From the NCBI RefSeq assembly GCF_028649455.1, contig NZ_JAQSIO010000007.1, positions 146,695-210,694 on the forward strand: DNA of 64,000 nt, given 5' to 3'. Origin of the DNA: Curvibacter microcysteis (lineage in GTDB: Bacteria > Pseudomonadota > Gammaproteobacteria > Burkholderiales > Burkholderiaceae_C). Shown here in pieces: positions 55,652 to 63,167 of this stretch (position 1 is the stretch's first letter; every line of letters begins with the position of its first letter). Both the position numbers and the translations under genes were made by a program. The notes beneath the pieces are model-generated. The model searched no databases. It was not told where the DNA came from and was given only the letters and a program-made list of their open reading frames with translations.

Positions 55652-55687
55652 CTTTGGTCGCGGGTTCAAGTCCCTCACGCCCTACCA
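55643..55687 (+). pseudogene. 3' half of the host CAU tRNA gene, cut at attR
   Basis: This half contains the rest of the anticodon stem, the variable loop, the T arm with TTCAAGT, the acceptor strand ACGCCCT, discriminator A and CCA. It pairs properly with the acceptor half left at 29398. The T stem GCGGG/CCCTC carries a C-T mismatch, while the element-borne copy's T stem is perfect. No 5' half precedes it, so it is not a functional gene. Confidence 0.88.
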
Positions 55688-55699
55688 AGCTGCATAAGG

Positions 55700-55739
55700 A
55701 AATCCTGCTATTTAAACGGTAGCAGGATTTTTGTTTTTT
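55700..55739 (+). terminator. Rho-independent terminator after the tRNA 3' half
   Basis: AAATCCTGCTA (55700-55710) pairs with TAGCAGGATTT (55720-55730), a perfect 11-bp stem with a 9-nt loop, followed by a T-rich tail. It is probably the original terminator of the host tRNA transcript. Confidence 0.85.
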
Positions 55740-55746
55740 GGGGTCA

Positions 55747-55795
55747 TGTAGCCACTGTGTAGCCAAAAAATTAGGGTTCTGGGGTGGTGTAGCCA
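55747..55795. repeat. Three direct copies of TGTAGCCA right of the tRNA end
   Basis: Identical octamers lie at 55747-55754, 55758-55765 and 55788-55795. A perfect 10-bp inverted repeat (55833-55842 and 55850-55859) follows. Such short repeats beside a tRNA end resemble arm sites of another integrase and may mark the left edge of a second element. Confidence 0.5.
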
Positions 55796-55869
55796 AAGCG
55801 CTGCTCAACCCCAAGACCCTGAAGGCGCAAGGTACCAGGCGGACAGTCCCCGCCTGGTATCGGAAGTGC

Positions 55870-57009
55870 TCAGTCCTTGGCCGTCAATCGTTCGTTGCGA
55901 TGGGCTTGGATGGCTGCGTAAAGTGCATTGGCATGCTCATGCGCTTTGGTGTGCTGGGCGGCTGGGATTTCTCCAAGCTGCACACCCTCAAAGCCACCGA
56001 CATAGGCTGCCCCTCCCACATCGTCGTCGTAAGGGTTGCCCGATTCATCAATGGCCTCGTGATGATCCTTGGTCAAATCTGTGCCCAACAGTTGAGCAAG
56101 GTATAGCCATGTCCAGCATCGTGTGAGGTCCCTGGTGTCGTAGCACTCGATCAGGTGTCGCATGGCTTCAGTGTTTCCATGCTCGGCAGCTCTGGTCCAC
56201 CATGCCTTTGCATCGTCATGGCGATCCAAGTTCTCGGCTACGCGGGCAGCATGGAGAGAATGGCTGACCCGCGATAGATCTTGTGAGGTCTCGTAAAAAG
56301 TAGTGTCCTCAAAATGCTCGGCCATGAGAAGCAAGGCCCTGCTGTGTCCCAATGCGCCCGCTGAGCGCAAGTGATGTTCGAAGGCCGTTCTCCTATCGCG
56401 TGTGATCCGGTAGCTCTGCGCCCACTCCTTCTCTACTGCGCTGAGGGTTCTGCCCTCCGATTCTTGTTGAGCCCAATACCAGCCGCTTTGGTCGCTTTCT
56501 TCATCGTCAAATGACTCGGGGTTCAATAGGAGTGCCAATCCAAAATGGGCCTCCGCGCTTCCTCTTTCGGCGGCAGCTTTGAGTCCTGACATGAGTAACG
56601 CGTCCTCCCGCCAGAGCTCTGGCCCGTCGTAAGTGGAGTGAGCTGAGTAGGTGTCTTCCTCTTCGTCATCGTCTGTTTCTGGCGAGTCTTCGTAGATCGC
56701 TGCAACAAGCTCCGAGATCCTGACCACACTGATGTTTTGGTCCCGCAGATATTGGGGGAGGAGTGCGGCGATTGAAAGCGCGTTTTCAGGTGCGTAGCCT
56801 AGATCTAGGCTACGAGCCCCGATGGCTTCAGTGGATGGTGTTTGGTCTCGGCCAACTCGGGCAAACACATGATTGGCACAAAAGGATGCGTAGGTTTTGA
56901 ACTCATACGCAGATGCCATCAACTCGTAGACATGACTGAGTTTGAGGGCGAGGCCTGATTGGCTCTGAAGGGCTTGCCGTGCGGCGAATGCGAGCTGTTT
57001 GATCGTCAT
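55870..57009 (-). CDS. Sel1-repeat protein
   Basis: A 379-aa protein. It has an acidic stretch near residues 115-125 and Sel1-type repeats such as A-A-A-E-R-G-S-A-E-A-H-F-G-L-A-L-L and W-W-T-R-A-A-E-H-G-N-T-E-A-M-R-H-L. These helical repeats mediate protein contacts. The first ~50 residues (K-Q-L-A-F-A-A-R-Q-A-L) have a repressor-like look but I cannot confirm DNA binding. The ATG at 57009 is chosen over a longer frame. It stands alone, ~120 bp after the gpA-like gene. Confidence 0.75.
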   Translation of the reverse strand: MTIKQLAFAARQALQSQSGLALKLSHVYELMASAYEFKTYASFCANHVFARVGRDQTPSTEAIGARSLDLGYAPENALSIAALLPQYLRDQNISVVRISELVAAIYEDSPETDDDEEEDTYSAHSTYDGPELWREDALLMSGLKAAAERGSAEAHFGLALLLNPESFDDEESDQSGWYWAQQESEGRTLSAVEKEWAQSYRITRDRRTAFEHHLRSAGALGHSRALLLMAEHFEDTTFYETSQDLSRVSHSLHAARVAENLDRHDDAKAWWTRAAEHGNTEAMRHLIECYDTRDLTRCWTWLYLAQLLGTDLTKDHHEAIDESGNPYDDDVGGAAYVGGFEGVQLGEIPAAQHTKAHEHANALYAAIQAHRNERLTAKD

Positions 57010-57129
57010 GGTGGACTTCTCCCAATGCCTCATCAGTCCGGGGAAGCGCACGCGTTTAAGACCCCGAAAGACAAGGCTTTGAAGAGTAGGTCTGTCTGGA
57101 AATGACGGTCAATATCGAGAGGCCTTTTT

Positions 57130-58923
57130 TTACTCGCGTGCAAGTATGGTGGGCACCAGCCTTAATTCTAGCATCGCTTTCTGCTTTGCATGGAGCTTCT
57201 CAGCAAGAGCAGCAAGAGAAGCGATTGCCGTGATTTGGGGATTCGGTTTGGTGCTCCCCGTACAGTTATTGACACAAGTCCAAGGCGCCGCAGGCGTTGC
57301 CTGCTCTGCAATGGAAACGTCCCCATGGGCACCTTTCCATGGGGACCGCACGATCTCCCAGGTGTGGCGGGTGGATTCGACCAGCCAATGCACGGTGCGC
57401 TGCGCACCTACCCATGGATAGGTTTCCAATGGGGTGGTTTCCAGTGAGTGGGTTTCGACCCCAATCGGGCGGGGCGTGGCCTCATCGCCATAGCGGCCCA
57501 GCTTCTCGGGCTGCACCATGGCGAGGGTGATGGCGGCAGCTCTGCCGCAGGTGGGGCCACCCTGGGCCATGCAGTACCGGTCCCAGGCCACGCAGGCGGA
57601 TTCGTGACCGTCGATCTGGGCCATCTTGTTGACGGCCTCATGGGCTTGCTTCAGGTGTGCAGGGACGCCCCCAGGCAGGGCGGGAATGCGGCGCAGTTCG
57701 CGCCACACGCCCACGGGCGCCCCGCCGATTTGTTGAAACTGCCGAATGCCCCAAGTGCTGGCCCAGGCCTCGACACGCTGGGCGGTTTCAGTGGCGGGCT
57801 TGCCATTGAAGTCATTGCCGACTTGGTGGCCGTCGATGTTCTTGGCAACGTACTTGGCGATGTACCCAGCGGCAGAGCCCTTGGCCCAATCAATCGACTT
57901 GAAGTCGCAGCGATGTTGGGCCGCACCTCGTTCATCGGGACTGTCTTTGAGCGCGTGGCGGCGGATGGTGTCGCGCAAGGCCTGTACATGGTCTGCCTCG
58001 CAGAACAAGAGCAAATGCCAATGAGGGGTGCCATCGTGTTGTGGCTCCGCGATCCGGAAGCCATAGACCGCTATGTCTTGGCGCTTCAGTGAGGCCCTAA
58101 TGCAGGCCCACACCTGGGCCAAGTGGCGTTGAGCCGTTGCAGGCGTTTCTAGTGGGTCATAGAGGGGGTTCTCAATGACCTTCTGCCCATGGTTCACAGT
58201 GCGCCAGCGATGAAAGCGGCTGGGGCAGGTGAGGGTGATGAACTCGCCTGCATGGTCAAGGTGTCGGGCAATGCGTTCAAAGCCACTGATGCGCGTCATC
58301 AGCTCGGCGCGGCGGTTGCTTTTGTTGACGGTGCTGGTCGCTGCCAGCTCGGCCAGGGTGTATTCCTGTCCCAGCTCGTTGCGGGCTAGGGTGCTCTCCA
58401 GGGTCTCGGCGTTGCGGGCGTTTTGTTGCTGTCGTGCGCAGAAGCGCTCTTCACTGACATAGAGGTCTGCACTTCGGTTGACCCGCCCAATGCGGATGGC
58501 TGATGCCTCAACGATTTGCGCGTGTTGCTTGCGCAGCTTGCGGCGCCACCACTGGGCACAACCCATGCGGGCAATGGCGGGCCCGTCTTTGTGGTGATCC
58601 CCTGGGGGTGTGATGTGATGCCCCAGGCAGATGCGCGCCATGGCGGCGCGCAGGTCGGCAGCGTTGAGATACAGCTCGGCTCGGGAGAAGCATCGCTTTG
58701 CCAATATTGCAGCGGCTTCGCAAAGGGTGGAGTCGCTGGCGTCCAGGGGGATGCGGACTAGCAGCAGAGATTCTGTGGTGGTGCGCAGCTCCACATTGGC
58801 TGCGCGGTAGTCGGTGGCCTGGTGGTACTGCCAGCGGGCTATCAAGTCATCGGCCCAGCTTTTGGGCAGCGAGTTCACCCGGCTTTGCGTCCACTCAGCA
58901 TCTGAGGGCATGCGCTGGAGCAT
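57130..58923 (-). CDS. Replication endonuclease, phage P2 gpA family
   Basis: A 597-aa HUH endonuclease. The HUH motif is H301-W-H303 in G-T-P-H-W-H-L-L-L-F. The paired catalytic tyrosines are Tyr354 and Tyr358 in Y-I-A-K-Y-V-A-K-N. It should nick an origin in cis to start rolling-circle replication of the element, as gpA does in P2. The nick site is often within the gene itself. The length is slightly below that of P2 gpA. Confidence 0.9.
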   Translation of the reverse strand: MLQRMPSDAEWTQSRVNSLPKSWADDLIARWQYHQATDYRAANVELRTTTESLLLVRIPLDASDSTLCEAAAILAKRCFSRAELYLNAADLRAAMARICLGHHITPPGDHHKDGPAIARMGCAQWWRRKLRKQHAQIVEASAIRIGRVNRSADLYVSEERFCARQQQNARNAETLESTLARNELGQEYTLAELAATSTVNKSNRRAELMTRISGFERIARHLDHAGEFITLTCPSRFHRWRTVNHGQKVIENPLYDPLETPATAQRHLAQVWACIRASLKRQDIAVYGFRIAEPQHDGTPHWHLLLFCEADHVQALRDTIRRHALKDSPDERGAAQHRCDFKSIDWAKGSAAGYIAKYVAKNIDGHQVGNDFNGKPATETAQRVEAWASTWGIRQFQQIGGAPVGVWRELRRIPALPGGVPAHLKQAHEAVNKMAQIDGHESACVAWDRYCMAQGGPTCGRAAAITLAMVQPEKLGRYGDEATPRPIGVETHSLETTPLETYPWVGAQRTVHWLVESTRHTWEIVRSPWKGAHGDVSIAEQATPAAPWTCVNNCTGSTKPNPQITAIASLAALAEKLHAKQKAMLELRLVPTILARE

Positions 58924-59008
58924 GGTCAGCGCGTGAGGTTGGCCGCGAAGAGGGGCGGGGTCTGAGGGATCAGACCTTCAGTCGATGATGTGAGGTACGC
59001 CCCCAGCA

Positions 59009-59227
59009 TCAAGCCACCGCGTCCAGTTGCAGCACGCGGCGTAGCTCACGCACCGGCCAAGCCAGTCGCCCATTGACCCGGATGGGCAGCAGCGGGCCGT
59101 TTTGGCGCATGGCCCAGATGCGCAGGGTTTGCTGGGCGCGGTTGAGGTGGACGGCCGCTTCTGGGGTGGGCAGGTGGGCGCGGGTCTCTTGCTGGAGTGG
59201 GGTGATGTGAGTCGTGTTGTTAGCCAT
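59009..59227 (-). CDS. Small MerR/excisionase-like HTH protein
   Basis: A 72-aa protein with L-P-T-P-E-A-A-V-H-L-N-R-A-Q-Q-T-L-R-I-W-A, then L-L-P-I-R-V-N-G-R-L-A-W-P-V-R-E-L-R. This is the usual arrangement of short helix-turn-helix regulators and directionality factors. It lies 86 bp upstream of the gpA-like gene on the same strand and may control it. Confidence 0.75.
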   Translation of the reverse strand: MANNTTHITPLQQETRAHLPTPEAAVHLNRAQQTLRIWAMRQNGPLLPIRVNGRLAWPVRELRRVLQLDAVA

Positions 59228-59386
59228 TTGTCACCGCTGGGGTGTGTTCAATATGGCTACGAACTGTTAGGGCGGTACCCGGGTACCGGTCAAAAGCGGA
59301 ACCCCTTCCGCTTCTAACACCCTGTCAATAAAGGACTTTTTTTGAAGGGGCGGAACCCCTTTCGGGTGATCGAAAAGGGGTGCCGC

Positions 59387-60364
59387 CTATCGCTTCGCCA
59401 GGTCAAAGACGCTGGAGGGGGCTTTGGCTTGCCCGGCCTTGTGCTTGGTGCCCGCTGCGCTGCTCTTTAATTCGCGCAGCTTGCTTCTCACCAGGCCGTC
59501 AGAAATACCGAAGTGTTCCGCTGCTTTTTTGGTGCCCTGCCGGGCGTGGTACGCAGCCAACTCAGCCAGCTTTTCAGCAGTCCAGAACTTGGTTTGGCCC
59601 TTGGGCGTTTTCTCTCCGGTGCTGATCGTTGGCGTGGGTGCCTGTGCCGATGGGCTTTGTGTCGATGCCGGGGCGTGTTGGGCTTTGTGGTTGCGAATCC
59701 GGACCCGCAGTTCCAATTCAGAGGGCGGTTGAATGACGCCTGACTCTTCGGCCCATTGAATGACCGCAATCGGTCTGAGGCGTGGCTGACTCATGGCCGC
59801 GGCGCGGCGGGCCAGCTCGTAGACCTCTTCGTAACGATCCAGAAACGCGGAGCGAGGGAGCAGGGCCGGGAGTAGGAGCTGGGCTGTTTCTGCCGCACGG
59901 TCCTTCTTCACAGCAGCAGGGGTTAAGACCTTGGGGCTCTTGCTCAGCAGCAGCGCAATGGCTTCGTCAAAGGTCCAATACTCCATCATCGACCAGAAGT
60001 CGTAATCAGGCGTGGCTGAGGGGCGGTTGTAAAACCGACTGGCCTCTTGCTTCGCCGCTTTGGCGGCGGCTTGGGCTTTTCTTTGCTGCTCTTGACTGAT
60101 CTGCGCGAGCTGGACTTGCTTCTTGTGATCGGCGCAGGCGGCTTGCCATTCTTGTTCTGGCAGGGTCAGAAGTCTCTGGCGTTCTGCTTCCCAGGTCTGC
60201 TCTTGTGCTGTGGCAGGGGTGTCGGCTTGGGGCTTAAGAACACTGCTGAGCGCCTGGTGGATCTTCATCAGGGGAAACTTGCGGATCAGTATTTGCTCGA
60301 CGAGCTTGATTCGCTCTTGCCCGCCAGGGGTTGAAGATGGCGGGCCCACAACTTTGCGGCTCAT
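59387..60364 (-). CDS. Hypothetical protein with C-terminal helix-turn-helix
   Basis: A 325-aa protein. The N-terminal region is rich in Gln/Lys/Ala and probably coiled (residues ~60-110). A middle domain has W-S-M-M-E-Y-W-T-F-D-E-A-I-A-L-L-L. A Pro/Thr-rich linker leads to a C-terminal helix-turn-helix (L-A-A-Y-H-A-R-Q-G-T-K-K-A-A-E-H-F-G-I-S). It is probably a DNA-binding protein of the element, perhaps partnering the replication endonuclease. Confidence 0.65.
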   Translation of the reverse strand: MSRKVVGPPSSTPGGQERIKLVEQILIRKFPLMKIHQALSSVLKPQADTPATAQEQTWEAERQRLLTLPEQEWQAACADHKKQVQLAQISQEQQRKAQAAAKAAKQEASRFYNRPSATPDYDFWSMMEYWTFDEAIALLLSKSPKVLTPAAVKKDRAAETAQLLLPALLPRSAFLDRYEEVYELARRAAAMSQPRLRPIAVIQWAEESGVIQPPSELELRVRIRNHKAQHAPASTQSPSAQAPTPTISTGEKTPKGQTKFWTAEKLAELAAYHARQGTKKAAEHFGISDGLVRSKLRELKSSAAGTKHKAGQAKAPSSVFDLAKR

Positions 60365-60930
60365 GTACTGTGACCTAAGGAGGTGTGTTTAAGGGGGCTA
60401 TCCTAAGGGTGGATGTCTTGGGGGGAGTTTGACGGTAGGGCCAGGCGAGAGTCTTAAACTGGAGCAGGACGAAGTTTGGGCGCAAGTTTGCATGCCGGTT
60501 AGAGGTCGTTGGAGCGGGCCTGCGATCGCCCCACTGCTATTGACCAGTTGGGGGAATCGCACGGCGGCAGTGCGGTACCTAGCGTGCCGGTTGACGTACC
60601 GACATCGACACGCGATACATGTTGCGGATGCAACCATCTGTATGGCACCGCGTGGTGTGCGTACTGCCAAGTCGTAAAGCCAAACGCATTACAGAAGTAC
60701 TACAAGGCGAAACAACGACGTATCAAGGATTGTGTTGATGGCTCAAAATTGAAAAAGGACAACAAATCGCCGTAGCGAGCAATTGGCCTGCTGCGGCGAT
60801 AGTGACAGCGGAGAAGCCTGAATTGCTGTTACCATCAGTATTAAAACAAAGATCTAGCTTTTATCTTGCTGATCATTATATTGTTTGCTCTGTTGTGCGC
60901 AAGACTTATTTAACACTAATGCAGGAAAAC
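60365..60930. other. 566-bp region before the PARIS-like genes
   Basis: I find no confident gene here. An open frame at 60509-60775 (+) has two C-x-x-C pairs but no ribosome-binding site, and its last third is the left copy of the 75-bp repeat. Base composition changes sharply to AT-rich near 60830, where the cargo begins. Confidence 0.5.
60677..60751 (+). repeat. Left copy of the 75-bp imperfect direct repeat flanking the PARIS-like module
   Basis: It aligns without gaps to 63421-63495 at about 60 of 75 positions. In one frame both copies encode K-P, then K-A-K-Q-R-R-I-K, then C and G-S-K-L, so they look like duplicated coding fragments. Confidence 0.7.
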
Positions 60931-62265
60931 ATGAAAATAACTCGAGTAAAAGTTGAGGGCCTATTTGGTGTCTTTGATCATGACATACCATTAAATATTG
61001 CTGGTGGTATTACAATAGTCATTGGCGAGAATGGCCTTGGTAAAACGGTGGTACTTGAATCGATAAATGCATTTTTTGGTGGGAATTTTAATTTCTTTGC
61101 AACATTAGTTTTTAATAAATTTTCGTTTTATTTTGAAACAAATGAATGCTGGCATTTAACGAAAAATAGATCAGGTGGCCAAGAAGAGCTGTTTATTGCT
61201 AGAGAATTCTCTGACAAATCTCCTCAGAAACCCAAAAAAGAAAAGATTTTTCGTCAAGCATCAGATAGTCGAGACGCACGCCTCTTAGTTCGAGATAACG
61301 CTAGAAGGTATGATCTATTGCATAGACAGATGCTAATGGAAGGTATGACGGCTTCTGGTGATATTCGTAGATATATGATCGAACGAGAATATATGGATCG
61401 TATGCTCCATGAGCATGAGTATGAGCGTGATAATGTGAAGCCGCCAAAATGGCTTACTGAAGGCATTAAAAAAATCAAGGTTAGTTTAATTGAGACTCAA
61501 CGAATCATTTCTCCAAAAGAGATTGGTGGAGAAGCTTATGTAAGTACAGTTAAGTACTGTTCTGGCGAGCTAAAGGAGTTTATTTTAAAGGCTATAAAGG
61601 ACTCTTCTGATATTTCAGCAGGGCTTGATAGTACCTATCCCAGTAGATTGATGGATAAACTTGGTGAAGGAAGACTTGGCTATAGTTATGATGAGTTAAA
61701 TTCCGAACTGGCAGCCCTAGATGAAAAACGGAAAAATTTGTCCTCGGCTGGACTGGTATTGGATTCTCAGGCCACAGTTCTTCCCAAAATTGAAGAAAAT
61801 AGAGATAATTTAATAACCTTGCTAAAATTATACATTGATGATAGTTATGATAAACTAAAGCCATATGATGATTTGTTGCAGAAAATAACCCTTCTTCGAG
61901 CCATCATTAATAAGCGGTTCAAACATAAAAAATTAGAAATAAATAAGACTGAAGGTTTTGTGTTTCGTTCAACAGTTATTAAGGAAAAAGACGAGTTTGT
62001 CAAGATTTCACCATCCAAGCTCTCTTCTGGCGAACAGCATGAGTTAGTTTTATTTTACAAGTTGATATTTAAATCAAACAAAGACGATCTGATTCTGATT
62101 GATGAACCAGAATTATCTCTCCATATTTCCTGGCAAAATAAATTTATCGCAGATCTTAAAGATGTCGCTCTTCTTAACTCCTTCTCTGCAGTTATAGCCA
62201 CGCACTCTCCTGATATCATTTCCGAGAATTGGGATATAAAGGTTGAGTTGATGGGGGTTGAGTAA
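60931..62265 (+). CDS. ariA: PARIS AriA-like AAA ATPase
   Basis: A 444-aa AAA/ABC-type ATPase. Walker A is G-E-N-G-L-G-K-T, near residue 30 after an N-terminal M-K-I-T-R-V-K-V-E-G-L-F-G strand. Late in the protein are L-S-S-G-E-Q-H-E-L-V (signature) and L-I-L-I-D-E-P-E-L-S-L-H (Walker B). With the overlapping DUF4435 gene this matches PARIS, in which AriA holds AriB inactive until a phage anti-restriction protein is sensed. The ATG at 60931 follows AGGA. AT-rich codon use marks transfer. Confidence 0.8.
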   Translation: MKITRVKVEGLFGVFDHDIPLNIAGGITIVIGENGLGKTVVLESINAFFGGNFNFFATLVFNKFSFYFETNECWHLTKNRSGGQEELFIAREFSDKSPQKPKKEKIFRQASDSRDARLLVRDNARRYDLLHRQMLMEGMTASGDIRRYMIEREYMDRMLHEHEYERDNVKPPKWLTEGIKKIKVSLIETQRIISPKEIGGEAYVSTVKYCSGELKEFILKAIKDSSDISAGLDSTYPSRLMDKLGEGRLGYSYDELNSELAALDEKRKNLSSAGLVLDSQATVLPKIEENRDNLITLLKLYIDDSYDKLKPYDDLLQKITLLRAIINKRFKHKKLEINKTEGFVFRSTVIKEKDEFVKISPSKLSSGEQHELVLFYKLIFKSNKDDLILIDEPELSLHISWQNKFIADLKDVALLNSFSAVIATHSPDIISENWDIKVELMGVE

Positions 62266-63167
62266 TGGAGCGAGATATCACTGCCTCTCGAATTGCGAAT
62301 GCTATCATGCAGGAGGGTAATTTTGAGGGGGGAGTATATATTTTATTGGAGGGCATTAAAGATGTTAGGCTTTACAGCCGGTTCTTTGATGAGAAATCAA
62401 CTAGAATTAGGCAGACATACGGAAAATATAAACAGCGAGAAGTTTATAGAATTCTCACAGAGAGAAATTTTGCGTCTAAGCTTGGTGTTCGTGACTCGGA
62501 CTTTCTAAAGGTCAGAGGTAATGCAAAGTTTGATCTCAATTATTCGGATGATATTTTTATAACAGATGGTCATGACTCTGAAGTTATGATTTTAAATAGT
62601 GACGCACTAAGCAAATATTTGCTAGCCGTTTCCTCCGAGGAAAAAATTGAAAATTTCGAAAAGAAAATTGGCTCTGACATACGAACGTATATTTTTAAGC
62701 TTGCGGAACCAATGGGCTATTTGAGATATGCTAATAAAAAATTTAAACTTGGTCTTTCATTTAAGCCGGAGTACCCGGAGGGTAATAAGATAAAATTTAA
62801 GAAATTTATTTGTGAAAAGAATTTGATTTATCTCGGTCATGAGCAAATGGTTCGCGCTGTTTGTGACTATTCAAAAAATCGTGGCCAACAAGTTAGCTCT
62901 TGTGAGGAAATAATTCGTAAATTGGTTGAGGTCTCGGATTTAAAAATACCACTTTCTGATTTGGTTAACGGGCATGACCTTTCTGAGATTCTTTCTTTGA
63001 TTTTAGTTAAAGGATTGAAGAGTGAAAGCAACCTGGCAAGGGGGCAGGATGTGGTGGAAAGTGCCCTGGCGCTATCCTATGAACTGAGATACTTTAAAAA
63101 ATCAACGTTATTCGTCAATATACAAAAGTGGGCTAATGCAAGCGGGCTTGAAATATTTCAAAACTAG
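62265..63167 (+). CDS. ariB: PARIS AriB-like DUF4435 protein (TOPRIM-type effector)
   Basis: A 300-aa protein starting inside the AriA stop (TAATG). The DUF4435/TOPRIM-like motifs are L-L-E-G-I-K-D near residue 25 and F-I-T-D-G-H-D-S-E near 100. In characterised PARIS, AriB is the toxic effector released by AriA and has tRNA-cleaving activity. The size matches the known ~300-aa AriB. It shares the AT-rich composition of AriA. Confidence 0.8.
   Translation: MERDITASRIANAIMQEGNFEGGVYILLEGIKDVRLYSRFFDEKSTRIRQTYGKYKQREVYRILTERNFASKLGVRDSDFLKVRGNAKFDLNYSDDIFITDGHDSEVMILNSDALSKYLLAVSSEEKIENFEKKIGSDIRTYIFKLAEPMGYLRYANKKFKLGLSFKPEYPEGNKIKFKKFICEKNLIYLGHEQMVRAVCDYSKNRGQQVSSCEEIIRKLVEVSDLKIPLSDLVNGHDLSEILSLILVKGLKSESNLARGQDVVESALALSYELRYFKKSTLFVNIQKWANASGLEIFQN

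Noticed and set aside
60509..60775. 88-codon frame with C-x-x-C pairs as a zinc-ribbon gene
   Set aside because: It has no ribosome-binding site or neighbour support, and its end is the repeat fragment. Kept only as part of the intergenic description.
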